DNA of 64,000 nt from assembly GCF_000372725.1 (NCBI RefSeq), contig NW_005195368.1, positions 365,910 to 429,909 on the forward strand. The letters are read 5' to 3'. The stretch is from Emiliania huxleyi CCMP1516. Taxonomy: Eukaryota; Haptophyta; Isochrysidales; Noelaerhabdaceae. Both the position numbers and the translations under genes were made by a program. Under the pieces are notes generated by a model. The model did not search any database and had not been told where the DNA came from. It saw only the letters and a program-made list of their open reading frames with translations. The first letter of the stretch is position 1. Every line of letters begins with the position of its first letter. Positions 52,924-64,000 of this stretch are shown here, one piece after another.

Positions 52924-55900
52924 ATGCGCAGTTCTTCTGCGGAGCCGAGACGCAAGACGCCTTCGAGGCAGTCGCCAGACGACCCGCCTCAGCAGCGCCG
53001 CCGCTCCTTCCTGCGTTCGCTCTTCTTCTTTGCTACTCGGTTCGATGCCTTCTTGATCGTCGCCGGCTGCGCCTTTATGGTCGGCTTCGGAGCACTGCAG
53101 GTCCTCGCCCTGGTGACGTTTGCCGACTTCTTCGACTTGAACTCGACCACAAACTACTATGATCTCGGGATCATGCTCCTCGTCAACATGACGTACTGGG
53201 GCCTGGGTATTGGCGGCTGCCAAGGAATCGCGGCGCTGCTGCTCGACTATTCCAAGAACCGTCAGATCACGCGTTGGAAGAAGGAGTACCTAAAGTCGAT
53301 CCTCCGGCAGGACGTCGGCTGGTACGACGTCAACCAGCCGCAGGAGCTCTCGACGCGCATGGGTGAGTCCATCGTCTACATCGAGAAGGCGCTTCACCTA
53401 TCCAACGCCAACATCTTCACAACCATCGGGTCCATCACCGTGGGGCTCTACATCTCGCTGCGCGAGTCGTGGGCTGTCGCCCTCGTCACGCTCGCCGTGG
53501 CCATCGTCGCCTACCTGCCTTCCGTCTCGCTGCTCCTCTACTACCTCGAGCAGCGCACCAAGCTCCTGGCCGACGCGTACGCAGGCGCCGGCGGCGTCGC
53601 CTCCGAGGTGCTCTCGTCGATCCGCACGGTCGCGTCGCTCGGCCTCGAGGAGAGGTCTCTGCAGCGGTACGATGCCAACCTCGCCAACGCCGAGCGCGCG
53701 GCCATCCGCCTCTCGACCAAGATCTTTGCAGCCCTCTCCACGATGAACGCGTCCTTCTACTACGTGATGGCTTCTGGGATTCTGCTGGCGTGCCAGCTGC
53801 TCGTCTCCGAGTACCGTGACACCACGGTGGACTACACCGCCTTGCTGGGTGACGCGAGGAACTACTGCGCCGAGAGCTGCGACTCGTACGACTTGTTCCT
53901 CGTCGACACCACCCAGCCAGATCAGGCTGACGGCGTTGGTGCGGCGTGCGCAGACCGCACGAGCGCGACTACTGGCGAGGCCCTCGAGAACTTCAAGTTC
54001 ACTTGCAGCACGGCGGCGCAGGTCATCGGGGAGCGCGCATTCACCCGGTTCTTTGGCGACGACACGCTGTTCTGGAACCAGTTCGTGGACGGCGACCCTG
54101 CCGACAGCAGCTACGACGAGCTCTTCCCGCCCAACAGCTACGACAGGAGCGTCACACCGCCGCCCCTGCCGCCGCCCTCGCCACCGCCCTCGCCACATGC
54201 TCCCGCCCCGCCGCCGCAGGAGCGTCGAGTGCGCGCTGGGGCTCGGCGCCATCTACATCGCCACGCAGGCCGTCTTCCAGGGCGCCTTTGGCCTCTCGCA
54301 GCTGGCGGGGCCAGTGCAGGCGCTGATCAAGGGCGTCACGGCGTGCCGCAGCGTGCTCGAGGTGGTGGCGCGCGTGCCGACGATCGACGCCTTCTCGGAG
54401 GAGGGCCTCACGGTCGTGCTCAAGGGCGCCATCGAGGTGAAGGACGTCACCTTCGCCTACCCCACCGCGCCCCACCACCTCATCTGCAACGGATACTCGC
54501 TGAGCATCCCGGCCGGCACCTCGTGCGCGCTGGTTGGCCCGTCGGGTGCGGGTAAGTCGACGCTCATCCAGCTGCTCGAGCGGTACTATGACCCGCTCTC
54601 GGGGTCGGTGCTCATCGACGGCGTCGACCTCAGGGCGATGAACGTCAAGGCGCTGCGCCGGCAGATCGGGCTAGTCGGGCAGGAGCCGATGCTCTTCATG
54701 GGCACCATCGCAGAGAACATCGCGCTTGGCAAGGACAAGGCGACCCGCGAGGAGGTGGAGGCCGCGGCGCGCGCGGCGAACGCGCACGACTTCATCGTCG
54801 AGAGCCTCGGCGACGGCTACGACACCCAGGTGGGCCTGGGCGGCGGCAAGCTGTCGGGCGGCCAGAAGCAGCGCATCGCCATCGCGCGCGCCGTCATCAA
54901 GCAGCCGGCGATCCTGCTGCTCGACGAGGCGACGTCGGCGCTCGACAACGCGAGCGAGCGCATCGTGCAGGCGTCGCTCGACGACATCATGAGGAAGAGC
55001 CACTTCACGTCGGTCACGGTGGCGCACCGGCTGACGACGATCAAGTACTGCGACAAGATCGCCGTCGTCCAGAAGGGCGTCATCGTGGAGGAGGGGACGT
55101 ACGACGACCTGCTCGCCGTCGGGGAGGGCGGCGTCTTCCACGGCCTCGCCGCCAAGCAGCAGGCGAACCAGGCCAAGGACGTCGAGGTGATGCGCGTGGC
55201 GGCGGAGGCCTCGCAGGTGGAGGACTCCATCAGCGTACGCCACGTTGAGGTGGTGGAGGGGCTCAAGGCGCTGCACCAGACGAGCTCGATCGGGGCGTCG
55301 CTCGGCATCGTCGAGGCGGTGGTCGAGGCGGCGGAGGAGGAGGCTGCGGCCGCAGCGGCGGGCCAGAAGAAGCAGGGGCCAGTGCGGCGGCTGCTCCAAA
55401 TGTCGCCAAAGAGCGACCGCTACCTCTACGTCATCGGCGTGTCGTGCGCCGCGGTCACGGGTATCGTGCAGGGCTTGCTCGGCTTGCTCTTCGTCCGCTC
55501 GCTCACGGCGCTGAGCTACCCATCGCCCGACAAGGTCGAGTCGGAGGGCGTGCTGTGGGGCCTCATCTTCATCGCCGTCGGCCTCGGGCAGCACGCCTTC
55601 GAGTTCATCTCGGCGACGACCCTCGGCATCACCGGCGAGCACTTGACGACGGCGCTGCGCACCACGCTGATGGCCAAGCTGCTGCGGATGGAGGTCGGCT
55701 ACTTCGACTACGAGGCCAACACGATGGGCGCGCTGACCGAGTTCCTGGGCGCGAGGGTGGCGCTCGTGCAGGGGCTCGTCGGCGAGCAGCTCGGCGCAAT
55801 CACAAAGTTTCTCTTCTTGATCGGCACGATGCTCTTCACCATGTTTTACTGGGGCGACTGGCGCGTCGCGCTGGTCACGCTCGGCTGCCTTCCGATCATG

Positions 55901-57190
55901 GGCGTCACCATGGGCATCGCGATGCAGGCGGCCATGCCGATGGACCAGGCAAAGCAGGCGAGCAAGGACAACGACAACGAGGCCAAGAAGTCGGCGGGCG
56001 CGGTGATTGGCGAGGTGGTGCTCGGGATCCGGACCGTCGCCTCCTTCAACGCCGAGGTCAAGTTCTATGAGGACTACTGCAAGCAGATGGACAAGCTGCT
56101 CGCGGTCGGGAAGCGCAAGGCGGTGCAGGCGGGCGTGGGCCTCTTCCTCGCCTTCGCCATCGTCTACTCGATGATGGGCGCCCAGATCTTCTACGGGCTG
56201 TGGCTCGCGTCGGTCGGGGCGCTCGGCGCGGCCGAGGCCGGCTGCGACAGCTCGTCGATGCTCATCATGGACAAGATCATGGTGCCAATCATCGCGACGA
56301 TGATGGTCACCTTCCTGGCCTCGGGCCACGCCATGATGGCCACCGACGCAAAGGCCGCGGCCAAGGCCGCCAAGGAGCTCTTCCAGCGATTCGACCAGGC
56401 GTCGCTGATCGACCCAACCTCGGCCGAGGGCGAGCGGCTGCCGGCCGTGCGCGGCGAGATCTCGGTCCGCGACGTCGTGTTTGCCTACCCGACGGCTCTC
56501 GACCGGCCTGCCTGCCGCGGCTACTCCCTCGAGATTGAGGCGGGGCAGACGGTCGCGCTGTGCGGCCCGAGCGGCTCTGGCAAGAGCACGATCGTCGCGC
56601 TGCTGCAACGCTTCTACGACCCGCAGGCGGGCGCCGTGCTGCTCGACGGCGCAGACATCCGCAGCCTCAACCTGCGGTGGCTCCGCCAGCAGATTGGGAT
56701 GGTGGGGCAGGAGCCCGTGCTGTTTGAGGGCACGGTGGCCGAGAACATCGGCTACGGCAAGGAGGGCGCCACGCAGAGCGAGATCGAGGAGGCGGCGGTC
56801 GCGGCCAACGCGCACACCTTCATCACGAACGACCTCGGCGACGGCTACGCCACCCAAGTGGGGCTGCGCGGCGGGCAGCTCTCCGGGGGGCAGAAGCAGC
56901 GCGTCGCCATCGCGCGCGCGCTGGTGCGAAAGCCCGCCATCATGCTGCTCGACGAGGCGACGAGCGCGCTCGACAACGAGAGCGAGCGCATCGTGCAGGC
57001 AGCGCTCGACGAGCTCATGGCCAAGCAGAAGCGCACGACCATCACGATCGCGCACCGGCTCTCGACCATCCGCAACGCCGACAAGATCGCCGTGGTGAGG
57101 CGCGGCAAGGTTGTCGAGCAGGGGACCCACGACGAGCTGCTGCAGATTGGCCCCGGCGGCGTTTACTTTGACCTCGTCGGGCAGCAGTGA
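52924..57190 (+). CDS. Full-length ABCB-type (MDR/P-glycoprotein-like) ABC transporter
   Basis: Exons 52924-54146 and 54220-57190 give about 1397 residues in the order TMD1-NBD1-TMD2-NBD2. NBD1: Walker A GPSGAGKST (about residue 513), signature LSGGQKQR, Walker B ILLLDEATSALD and H-loop VAHRLTT. NBD2: GPSGSGKST (about 1189), LSGGQKQR, IMLLDEATSALD and IAHRLST. Both sites are intact, so the protein should hydrolyse ATP at both. TMD1 has an unusually long extracellular insert with many Cys and acidic residues (AESCDSYDLFLVDTTQPDQA) between its last helices. Such transporters export lipids, drugs or peptides across the plasma or organelle membrane; the substrate is unknown. The phase-consistent splice lies in a repeated AGGAGCGTC and gives a GA-AG intron (54147-54219); a canonical GT donor nearby breaks the frame. 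ATG 52924 follows a run with no upstream in-frame ATG. Confidence 0.93.
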
Positions 57191-57493
57191 TGGAACTGAG
57201 GGCGCGGGCTCGGGCCGTGCGGTGCGGGCACCACTCTACTGCGCTAGACCTAGAGGCGTAGAGCGTTCCGGTTCGCCTCAACGCGCCGAACGATCGTGCA
57301 GGCTGCAGGCGCCGGCGAGACGTCTCTTTTTCGCGCGCTCGAGAGAGGCACCGCGCGCGCACGGACCGGTGTTTATTATTTTACATGGTGCTTCTGATAA
57401 GTTTGATGACGCGCAAAGGGCGGGATATACAGGGCGCACACCGCACCAGGGGACTGATCACTGAACGCCTCTGTCGCACGCCCGTGCGAGCTC
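57191..57493. other. 3' flanks of converging ABC and AAA genes
   Basis: 300 bp without a gene. No M41 protease sequence is found here that could extend the AAA protein. Confidence 0.5.
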
Positions 57494-59714
<2,221 letters not shown>

Positions 59715-59735
59715 TCATCCGGCCCCGTGGGTGCG

Positions 59736-59809
59736 CTTCTTAGCTCCCCGCACCCCGGCCCTGGATGTGAGGCTACCGACTGCACTCCAAGTGCTCCAAG
59801 TGCACCAAG
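59736..59809 (-). repeat. Dispersed CACTTGGAGCACTTGG element, copy 3
   Basis: Reverse-complement copy of the element at 44355 and 52179, including GAGCTAAGAAGC at its far end. Confidence 0.85.
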
Positions 59810-59988
59810 TTCTCTCTTCTTCTTCACATAAACGCACAATCCCAGGCCCGAAATCGCACAGAGACAGTCACGCAACACGGAGTCCCAGGGAAGGCGAGCA
59901 AAAACCTTATCGCGCGCTCTTCTTCTTCGCCCTCGATACAACAGACATGGCACACATGCGCTACAGTCTGAATTACCAACTGGTACTA

Positions 59989-60906
59989 CTACTTATCAGT
60001 CGACCCTCCCATGGCGATCACTGGCCCCGCCCACGAGCCCTGGACCCACTCCTCGTATTTTGGCGTCCCTCCGTACTTGGCCTTTTGCTTCTTCTCAAGC
60101 CCCGCGGCCGCCTCCCCCGCCAGCACGAATAGAATCCCCACCCAGCCGACGGCCGAGCCGATCAGCCAGGGCAGCACGCTGCGCGCAAAAGAAGCGCCCT
60201 GCGAGAGGGCCACGAGGGCGCCGAGCAGCGCGCTGGCCGTCCATCCGAAGAGCTCGCCCGTGTAATTGGGGTGGCGCAAGTATCTGAACGGCCCGGAGGT
60301 GACCAGGTAGCCCTTGCCCTCTTTGGCCTTGACGTACGTCTTGATGGTGTCGCCCAAGGCGGCGATACCAAAGCCGAGGAATGAGCAGGCGACGAGTGCG
60401 GCCGCCGCCGGGCCAGAGGTCGGAGCCACGGCCGAAATCCGAAGTGGCGCGGCCATGAGGTAATAGAGCGCCGAGCAGCCAAGAATGACGGGCGCGCGCT
60501 TGAGCCGACCCGCAAACGAGGCTTCACGCTTCTTCATCTGGTGGATCTCCTCGGGCAGGGCCAGCTCGCGGTAGAGGAGAAACAGATTGAGGCGCAGCCC
60601 GTAGAATACGAGAGCGAGCGCGTGCGCCTGAGCGAGGGCTGGCACCGAGCAGCGCAGCGTCAGCGCGCCGGCAGCGAGCATCGCTCCGCCGTATCCATAC
60701 GAGACGGCGTAGCCCGTCTTCCAGAAGCCGAGGCACGTCGGAAGAATGCTCGCGGCCGCTAGGCTAGGAAGGCACGGCAATGCAGCGGGTGGAGGTAGCG
60801 AGGCGGTGACGTGGCTGCTGCGGGTGTGTGGCGGCGGTCGCGTCGCGATCGGGCGCAGTGCAATGGCGTGAGGAATAATCGCCGCGAGGAGGAAATCGCG
60901 TAGCAT
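59989..60906 (-). CDS. DUF1295 / steroid-reductase-like multi-pass membrane protein
   Basis: A single exon from ATG 60906, 305 residues. The C-terminal part has the family motif GPFRYLRHPNYTGELFGWTA followed by LLGALVALSQG and a terminal KYGGTPKYEEWVQGS, as in DUF1295 and the related isoprenylcysteine methyltransferase/steroid 5-alpha-reductase group. About six hydrophobic helices are present. These enzymes use NADPH or SAM in the membrane; motif details favour the reductase-like DUF1295 branch. The first 45 residues (LLAAIIPHAIALRPIATRPP) resemble a signal or transit peptide, so plastid location is possible. No intron is needed. The in-frame GTG at 60912 is an alternative start with no benefit. 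Confidence 0.8.
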   Translation of the reverse strand: MLRDFLLAAIIPHAIALRPIATRPPPHTRSSHVTASLPPPAALPCLPSLAAASILPTCLGFWKTGYAVSYGYGGAMLAAGALTLRCSVPALAQAHALALVFYGLRLNLFLLYRELALPEEIHQMKKREASFAGRLKRAPVILGCSALYYLMAAPLRISAVAPTSGPAAAALVACSFLGFGIAALGDTIKTYVKAKEGKGYLVTSGPFRYLRHPNYTGELFGWTASALLGALVALSQGASFARSVLPWLIGSAVGWVGILFVLAGEAAAGLEKKQKAKYGGTPKYEEWVQGSWAGPVIAMGGSTDK

Positions 60907-61260
60907 GACCACGGCCGAGGGTGAGACCCTGCAAACGCGCTACCCTACTCCAACGAAGGGAGGGAGAGGCGCCGGCACCCCAGCGTAGAGGGCGTCGTGT
61001 AGCCCTCCTTTTGGTATAATAAGGGAGGGCGCGTCCCTAAATTTAGTGCGTGTGAATGAACTTTAGTGATACAGTGGGTTGCGGGCATTAAGAAAACGTC
61101 GCATTAAGAAACCCTACCAAACGATTTCCGCAAAAATCTAAGAAACCACGGGGCGCCGCAGGCGCGGCCCCGAGAAAAGGCCAGACACGAGTGTGATGTG
61201 AACGGGTCCGGAGCCCCAGCTGCAGCTCAAAATTTCTCTTCGCCTGCGGCAGCGCACTTG
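60907..61260. other. Upstream region, AT-rich
   Basis: TTTGGTATAATAAGG at 61011 and AT-rich sequence to 61140. Could hold the promoter of the DUF1295 gene and the 3' end of the next; no exact site claimed. Confidence 0.4.
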
Positions 61261-62052
61261 TCACTTTTCAAGTCTGCGGTGTTCTGAGTGGAGTGGATGG
61301 AGGCGTGTGTGCGTCTTCCCGTCATCCAGAGAGCCCTCGGCGGCAGACTCTCGCGCCATCATCTCGTCGGGCTCGTCGAGAGGCAGCTCGAGCCGGGGCG
61401 ATGAGTCCCTCACCGAATAACGGACGCGGCTCGATCCGATCGGATCCGATTCGACCCACGCCCAGTCGCACAGGCGGTTCCCTGTGACGCCCCGCAGCGC
61501 GGCCAGCAGCGCGATCCGCGGCGACGCATCACGTGGGCGCATCGGCAGCTCGCGCACACGATTGCGTGCGGCGTGCACGCGCGAGGCCGCCTCCTCGGCC
61601 CGGCGCCGTCGCTGCTGCTGCTGCTGCTCGCGCGCCTCCTGCTTGCACTTCTCCTCGAGCACGCGCTGCTCCTCCTCAACCACGCGCAGCTCCTCTGCTG
61701 CCTCCAGCTCCAGCCTGGCATCTTCTCGATCGTAGCGAGCCGCAGTCTCTGCTGACCGCTCCTCCTGGGAGGCGGTCAGGCGACGCCAAGCCTTCGTGGC
61801 CGTGTTAAAGGTCGTGCGGCTCTCCCTTTTGTCGTGTGCCGGCCAGCGCGTACCTGTCATCTGCCAGAACCACATTGTTGGCTCGCCGCTGTCGCCGTTG
61901 CGGGCCTCGAGCTTGTCAGCGCCACGGTAGTCGGTGAGGTTCGGGGGGTCCCACTGCGCCGCGCTCTCGCGCGTGAAGAGGCGCGGGCGCCCTGCGCGAG
62001 CCGCGTGCTCGCAAATGCCGCAGCAGACGTGCTCGCATCCACAGGGCAGCAT
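61261..62052 (-). CDS. Protein with N-terminal Cys cluster and long charged helix, unknown function
   Basis: One frame of 263 residues from ATG 62052. The start MLPCGCEHVCCGICEHAARA looks like part of a RING-type or similar zinc site. A Trp-rich segment follows (MWFWQMTGTRWPAHDKRE), then a charged helix (EEQRVLEEKCKQEAREQQQQ, CAG/CTG repeat at 61612-61630). The tail has a Ser/Asp-rich stretch. An upstream exon carrying the rest of the zinc finger is possible because the Cys pattern is incomplete. No enzymatic activity can be inferred. Confidence 0.5.
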   Translation of the reverse strand: MLPCGCEHVCCGICEHAARAGRPRLFTRESAAQWDPPNLTDYRGADKLEARNGDSGEPTMWFWQMTGTRWPAHDKRESRTTFNTATKAWRRLTASQEERSAETAARYDREDARLELEAAEELRVVEEEQRVLEEKCKQEAREQQQQQRRRRAEEAASRVHAARNRVRELPMRPRDASPRIALLAALRGVTGNRLCDWAWVESDPIGSSRVRYSVRDSSPRLELPLDEPDEMMARESAAEGSLDDGKTHTRLHPLHSEHRRLEK

Positions 62053-62259
62053 TGTGCCCCGAGAGTGAACCGGACGTACGGCAGCGGTTGTGGATTAGTG
62101 CGAGTGAACCGGATTTCAACTGCCAGCACCGCCAAGGGGAGAGAGTGGGTACCTTACAGAAACAAGTTTCTTCCATTGTACGATAAAAAACTGGTTGAAA
62201 CAGGCGCCGAATTGCGCCGCGAGCTCTCTTTCGACGAGTGCGCCGAGCTTGTCGCGTCC

Positions 62260-62913
62260 ATGCTCACCTCCCTCACGCTCGCCGTGGCCGCGGCCGGGGC
62301 CGCCGCCGTCTTGTCCGTCGTTTATTGCCTCCGGCTGCGGAATTCGCGGCGGCTCGACGCTGACAAGCAGCAGCAGATTGCAGAGACCGTGGAGCTGGTG
62401 CGCGAGACCTCGTTCGCATGCCGCCAGCATGCTACAACAAGAGAGGAGCAAGCCGCCGAGCTGTCTCGCATCCGCAATCTGTCAGAGCGAGCGCTGCGCC
62501 TGGGGGCAGCTGCTGGCTCCGCCAACGAGTGGGCACCGCCCGCTGCGCACCCGACCATCGCGGCGCTCTCGGCCCTGGCGGATGGGCTCGACGACGAGGA
62601 GGAGGCGCCGTGGGACGATGCTGCGTCTGACGATGCTGCGTCTGACGCGCCTCAAAGTGAGGCCGGCGGTCACCAGCTGCAGGCGCGCTTCTCCGTCCTC
62701 GCCGCAGACGATGGCGGGTCGCGAGGGAGGGGCCGCAGCTGCTGCAGCGACGTGGGCATCGGCGCGGCGTCGCCCGGCCGCGGCGCCGCGAGGCTGCAGG
62801 CCGTGCGAGAGTTTCATGGCGAGGACGAGGAGGATGACGGTGCCCGATCCGCGGTGAGCGCCGCCACCGTGCTTCAGCGCGCGCCCTTCAAGGTGCTTTT
62901 CTCGCCGGTCTGA
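62260..62913 (+). CDS. Single-pass membrane protein, unknown function
   Basis: From ATG 62260: a hydrophobic N-terminus MLTSLTLAVAAAGAAAVLSV then VYCLRLRNSRRL, a charged helical region (QQQIAETVELVRETSFACRQ), and an acidic low-complexity middle (DDEEEAPWDDAASDDAASDA). It ends APFKVLFSPV; 217 residues. The open frame extends further upstream (WVPYRNKFLPLYDKKLVETG), so a longer N-terminus is possible. It is divergently arranged with the gene ending upstream on the other strand (ATG 62052), about 200 bp apart. Confidence 0.5.
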   Translation: MLTSLTLAVAAAGAAAVLSVVYCLRLRNSRRLDADKQQQIAETVELVRETSFACRQHATTREEQAAELSRIRNLSERALRLGAAAGSANEWAPPAAHPTIAALSALADGLDDEEEAPWDDAASDDAASDAPQSEAGGHQLQARFSVLAADDGGSRGRGRSCCSDVGIGAASPGRGAARLQAVREFHGEDEEDDGARSAVSAATVLQRAPFKVLFSPV

Positions 62914-63506
62914 ACGCTCTCCGTGAGGCACACTGTTCTTTAGACTCGGTGTCTCAGCCGCGAGGTTCTCGGGAAATGCATGCACTACGTAAATACGGTG
63001 TAACATTTTTGCCGATGCGCGGCCGCGGAGCGGCCCGGTTAAACGAAAAAAGCCCCCACATGTCTCATGTGTATGACACAAGACGCGTCCCCCCAAGAAT
63101 ATATGACACATGCACATGGCCCACACGCACACAGACCGACGGTGCCGAGTGCGAAACGGAAACGGATTGCACAAGACATGCTTCACGACCAGAGCCGACC
63201 CCCCCCCCCCCCCTTCGCCCGCCCGCCCGCCCGTCGCGGCGTCTCGGCGCAGTGGCCAGTGCTCGCTCTGCCCACCGCCCCACCGGCGGGAGCCCAGCGC
63301 CCTGTCTCCGCACCAGCCACCGGCCACCGCTCCGGCCACCGGCCGCCCCGCGCCAAGCGACCAAGGACGCAAGCACCATCGCTGGGCTCGACGTGCTCTC
63401 TCGGACCGCCGCGGGCCGACCGCCATCCAGACACGGCACCGACGCGCCCACGGCTGCTCGCGTGCGGGCACACAGTGCAATGCCAATCTCGCCCCCCTAA
63501 TGCCCC
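62914..63506. other. Spacer with poly-C run
   Basis: A poly-C tract at 63198-63213; no gene supported on either strand despite long high-GC open frames. Confidence 0.4.
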
Positions 63507-63605
63507 CTATCGGGGGAGGCTCTCGGCCGTAATCGCCTGGACGAACTCCTCAAAGTCTATCCGGCCGTCACCGTTCCGGTCGACCATCTCGAAGATCTCG
63601 TTCAC
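63507..63605 (-). CDS. Last exon of an EF-hand (calmodulin-like) gene
   Basis: 33 codons after acceptor GCCGCAG|GTG: VNEIFEMVDRNGDGRIDFEE then FVQAITAESLPR and stop. The loop DRNGDGRIDFEE has Asp/Asn/Asp/Arg and Glu at the calcium-coordinating positions and Gly at position 6, a canonical EF-hand. The rest of the gene lies beyond the right end. Between them is a minisatellite-filled intron (63733 onward). A small candidate exon, 63718-63737 on the minus strand (ending GACGCCGAG|GC), may sit between. Confidence 0.75.
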   Translation of the reverse strand: MNEIFEMVDRNGDGRIDFEEFVQAITAESLPR

Positions 63606-63732
63606 CTGCGGCGAGGTGCGAGGCACACACTCCTCCACAACACGCAAGGTGTGGGGGGGGGAGGGGGAGGCCCTGTCCACTGCACACAAACGGGAGCTGG
63701 CACGGCACTCGCCTCGGCGTCCCGGCAGCGCC

Positions 63733-64000
63733 TCTCGCGTGATCTCGCGTGATCTCGCGTGATCTCGCGTGCCGTGATCTCGCGTGATCTCGCGTGATCT
63801 CGCGTGATCTCGCGTGATCTCGCGTGATCTCGGCTGATCTCGCGTGATCTCGCGTGATCTCGCGTGATCTCGCGTGATCTCGCGTGGTGTGATCTCGCGT
63901 GATCTCGCGTGATCTCGCGTGATCTCGCGTGATCTCGCGTGATCTCGCGTGCCGTGATCTCGCGTGATCTCGCGTGATCTCGCGTGATCTCGCGTGATCT
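63733..64000 (+). repeat. 10-bp minisatellite CGTGATCTCG, about 26 copies, running off the window
   Basis: Near-perfect tandem array with occasional GCCGT or GGTGT interruptions and one GCTGATCTCG variant. It lies in an intron of the EF-hand gene. Confidence 0.95.

Noticed and set aside
54671-57130. Long open frame (about 819 codons) antisense to the ABC transporter
   Set aside because: It mirrors the conserved NBDs on the other strand, is Arg/His/Leu-rich and has no motif; long antisense frames are expected at this GC.
62482-63486. 334-codon minus-strand frame
   Set aside because: Overlaps a better plus-strand gene and a poly-C tract; composition is typical of chance high-GC frames.
63733-64000. 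CRISPR-like array
   Set aside because: Units are 10 bp with no unique spacers; it is a minisatellite in a eukaryotic intron.

Overview
The window is nuclear DNA from a GC-rich, intron-bearing photosynthetic protist. A plastocyanin gene with a multipartite leader implies a plastid. The mix of ankyrin, NHL, MYND, JmjC and TIR genes, the many GC-AG introns and the Gly/Ala/Pro-rich low-complexity exons fit a haptophyte alga (Emiliania/Gephyrocapsa/Chrysochromulina type) best. A pelagophyte or other complex-plastid alga is not excluded by sequence reading alone. There is one 100-N assembly gap (23263-23362).

Layout. 1-8 kb: 3' end of an unknown gene, a fatty-acid/sterol hydroxylase (-), a duplicated gene 5' end, a METTL21-like methyltransferase, a MYND protein (-) and an NHL-BTB fusion. 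8-12 kb, all (-): a TPR-like exon, a JmjC-ankyrin fusion and a right-handed beta-helix protein. 12-17 kb: dispersed repeats, plastocyanin, and a repeat-rich zone with two identical 225-bp direct repeats. 17.9-23.2 kb: a 13-exon Ala-rich coiled-coil gene, a small ORF and an M50 site-2 protease. 23.5-25.4 kb: a DNA transposon with 42-bp inverted ends. 25.7-27.4 kb: an ankyrin protein. 29.9-35.6 kb: a very large membrane protein with a beta-helix/Cys-rich ectodomain and a cytosolic TIR domain. 35.9-39.1 kb (-): a many-exon endonuclease/exonuclease/phosphatase gene. 39.4-49.3 kb: a Cys-rich protein, a damaged tandem ankyrin gene, a 7+ exon unknown protein and a DUF2237 protein. 49.5-50.8 kb: a second inverted-repeat element carrying a broken coiled-coil gene. 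52.9-64 kb: a full-length ABCB-type transporter, an FtsH-like AAA protein without a protease domain, a DUF1295 membrane enzyme, two unknown proteins and the last exon of an EF-hand gene.

Two themes stand out. First, many introns begin with a near copy of the first bases of the following exon (AG|GC...AG|GC, less often AG|GT), and several are filled with short minisatellites. About two thirds of the introns I could place have a GC donor and two look like GA-AG. This is what intron birth by short tandem duplication, or by an introner-like process, would leave behind. Second, the 29.9-35.6 kb gene has a receptor-like layout with TIR signalling at its inner end. The neighbouring genes look like independent housekeeping or expanded-family genes; I see no operon-like functional cluster.
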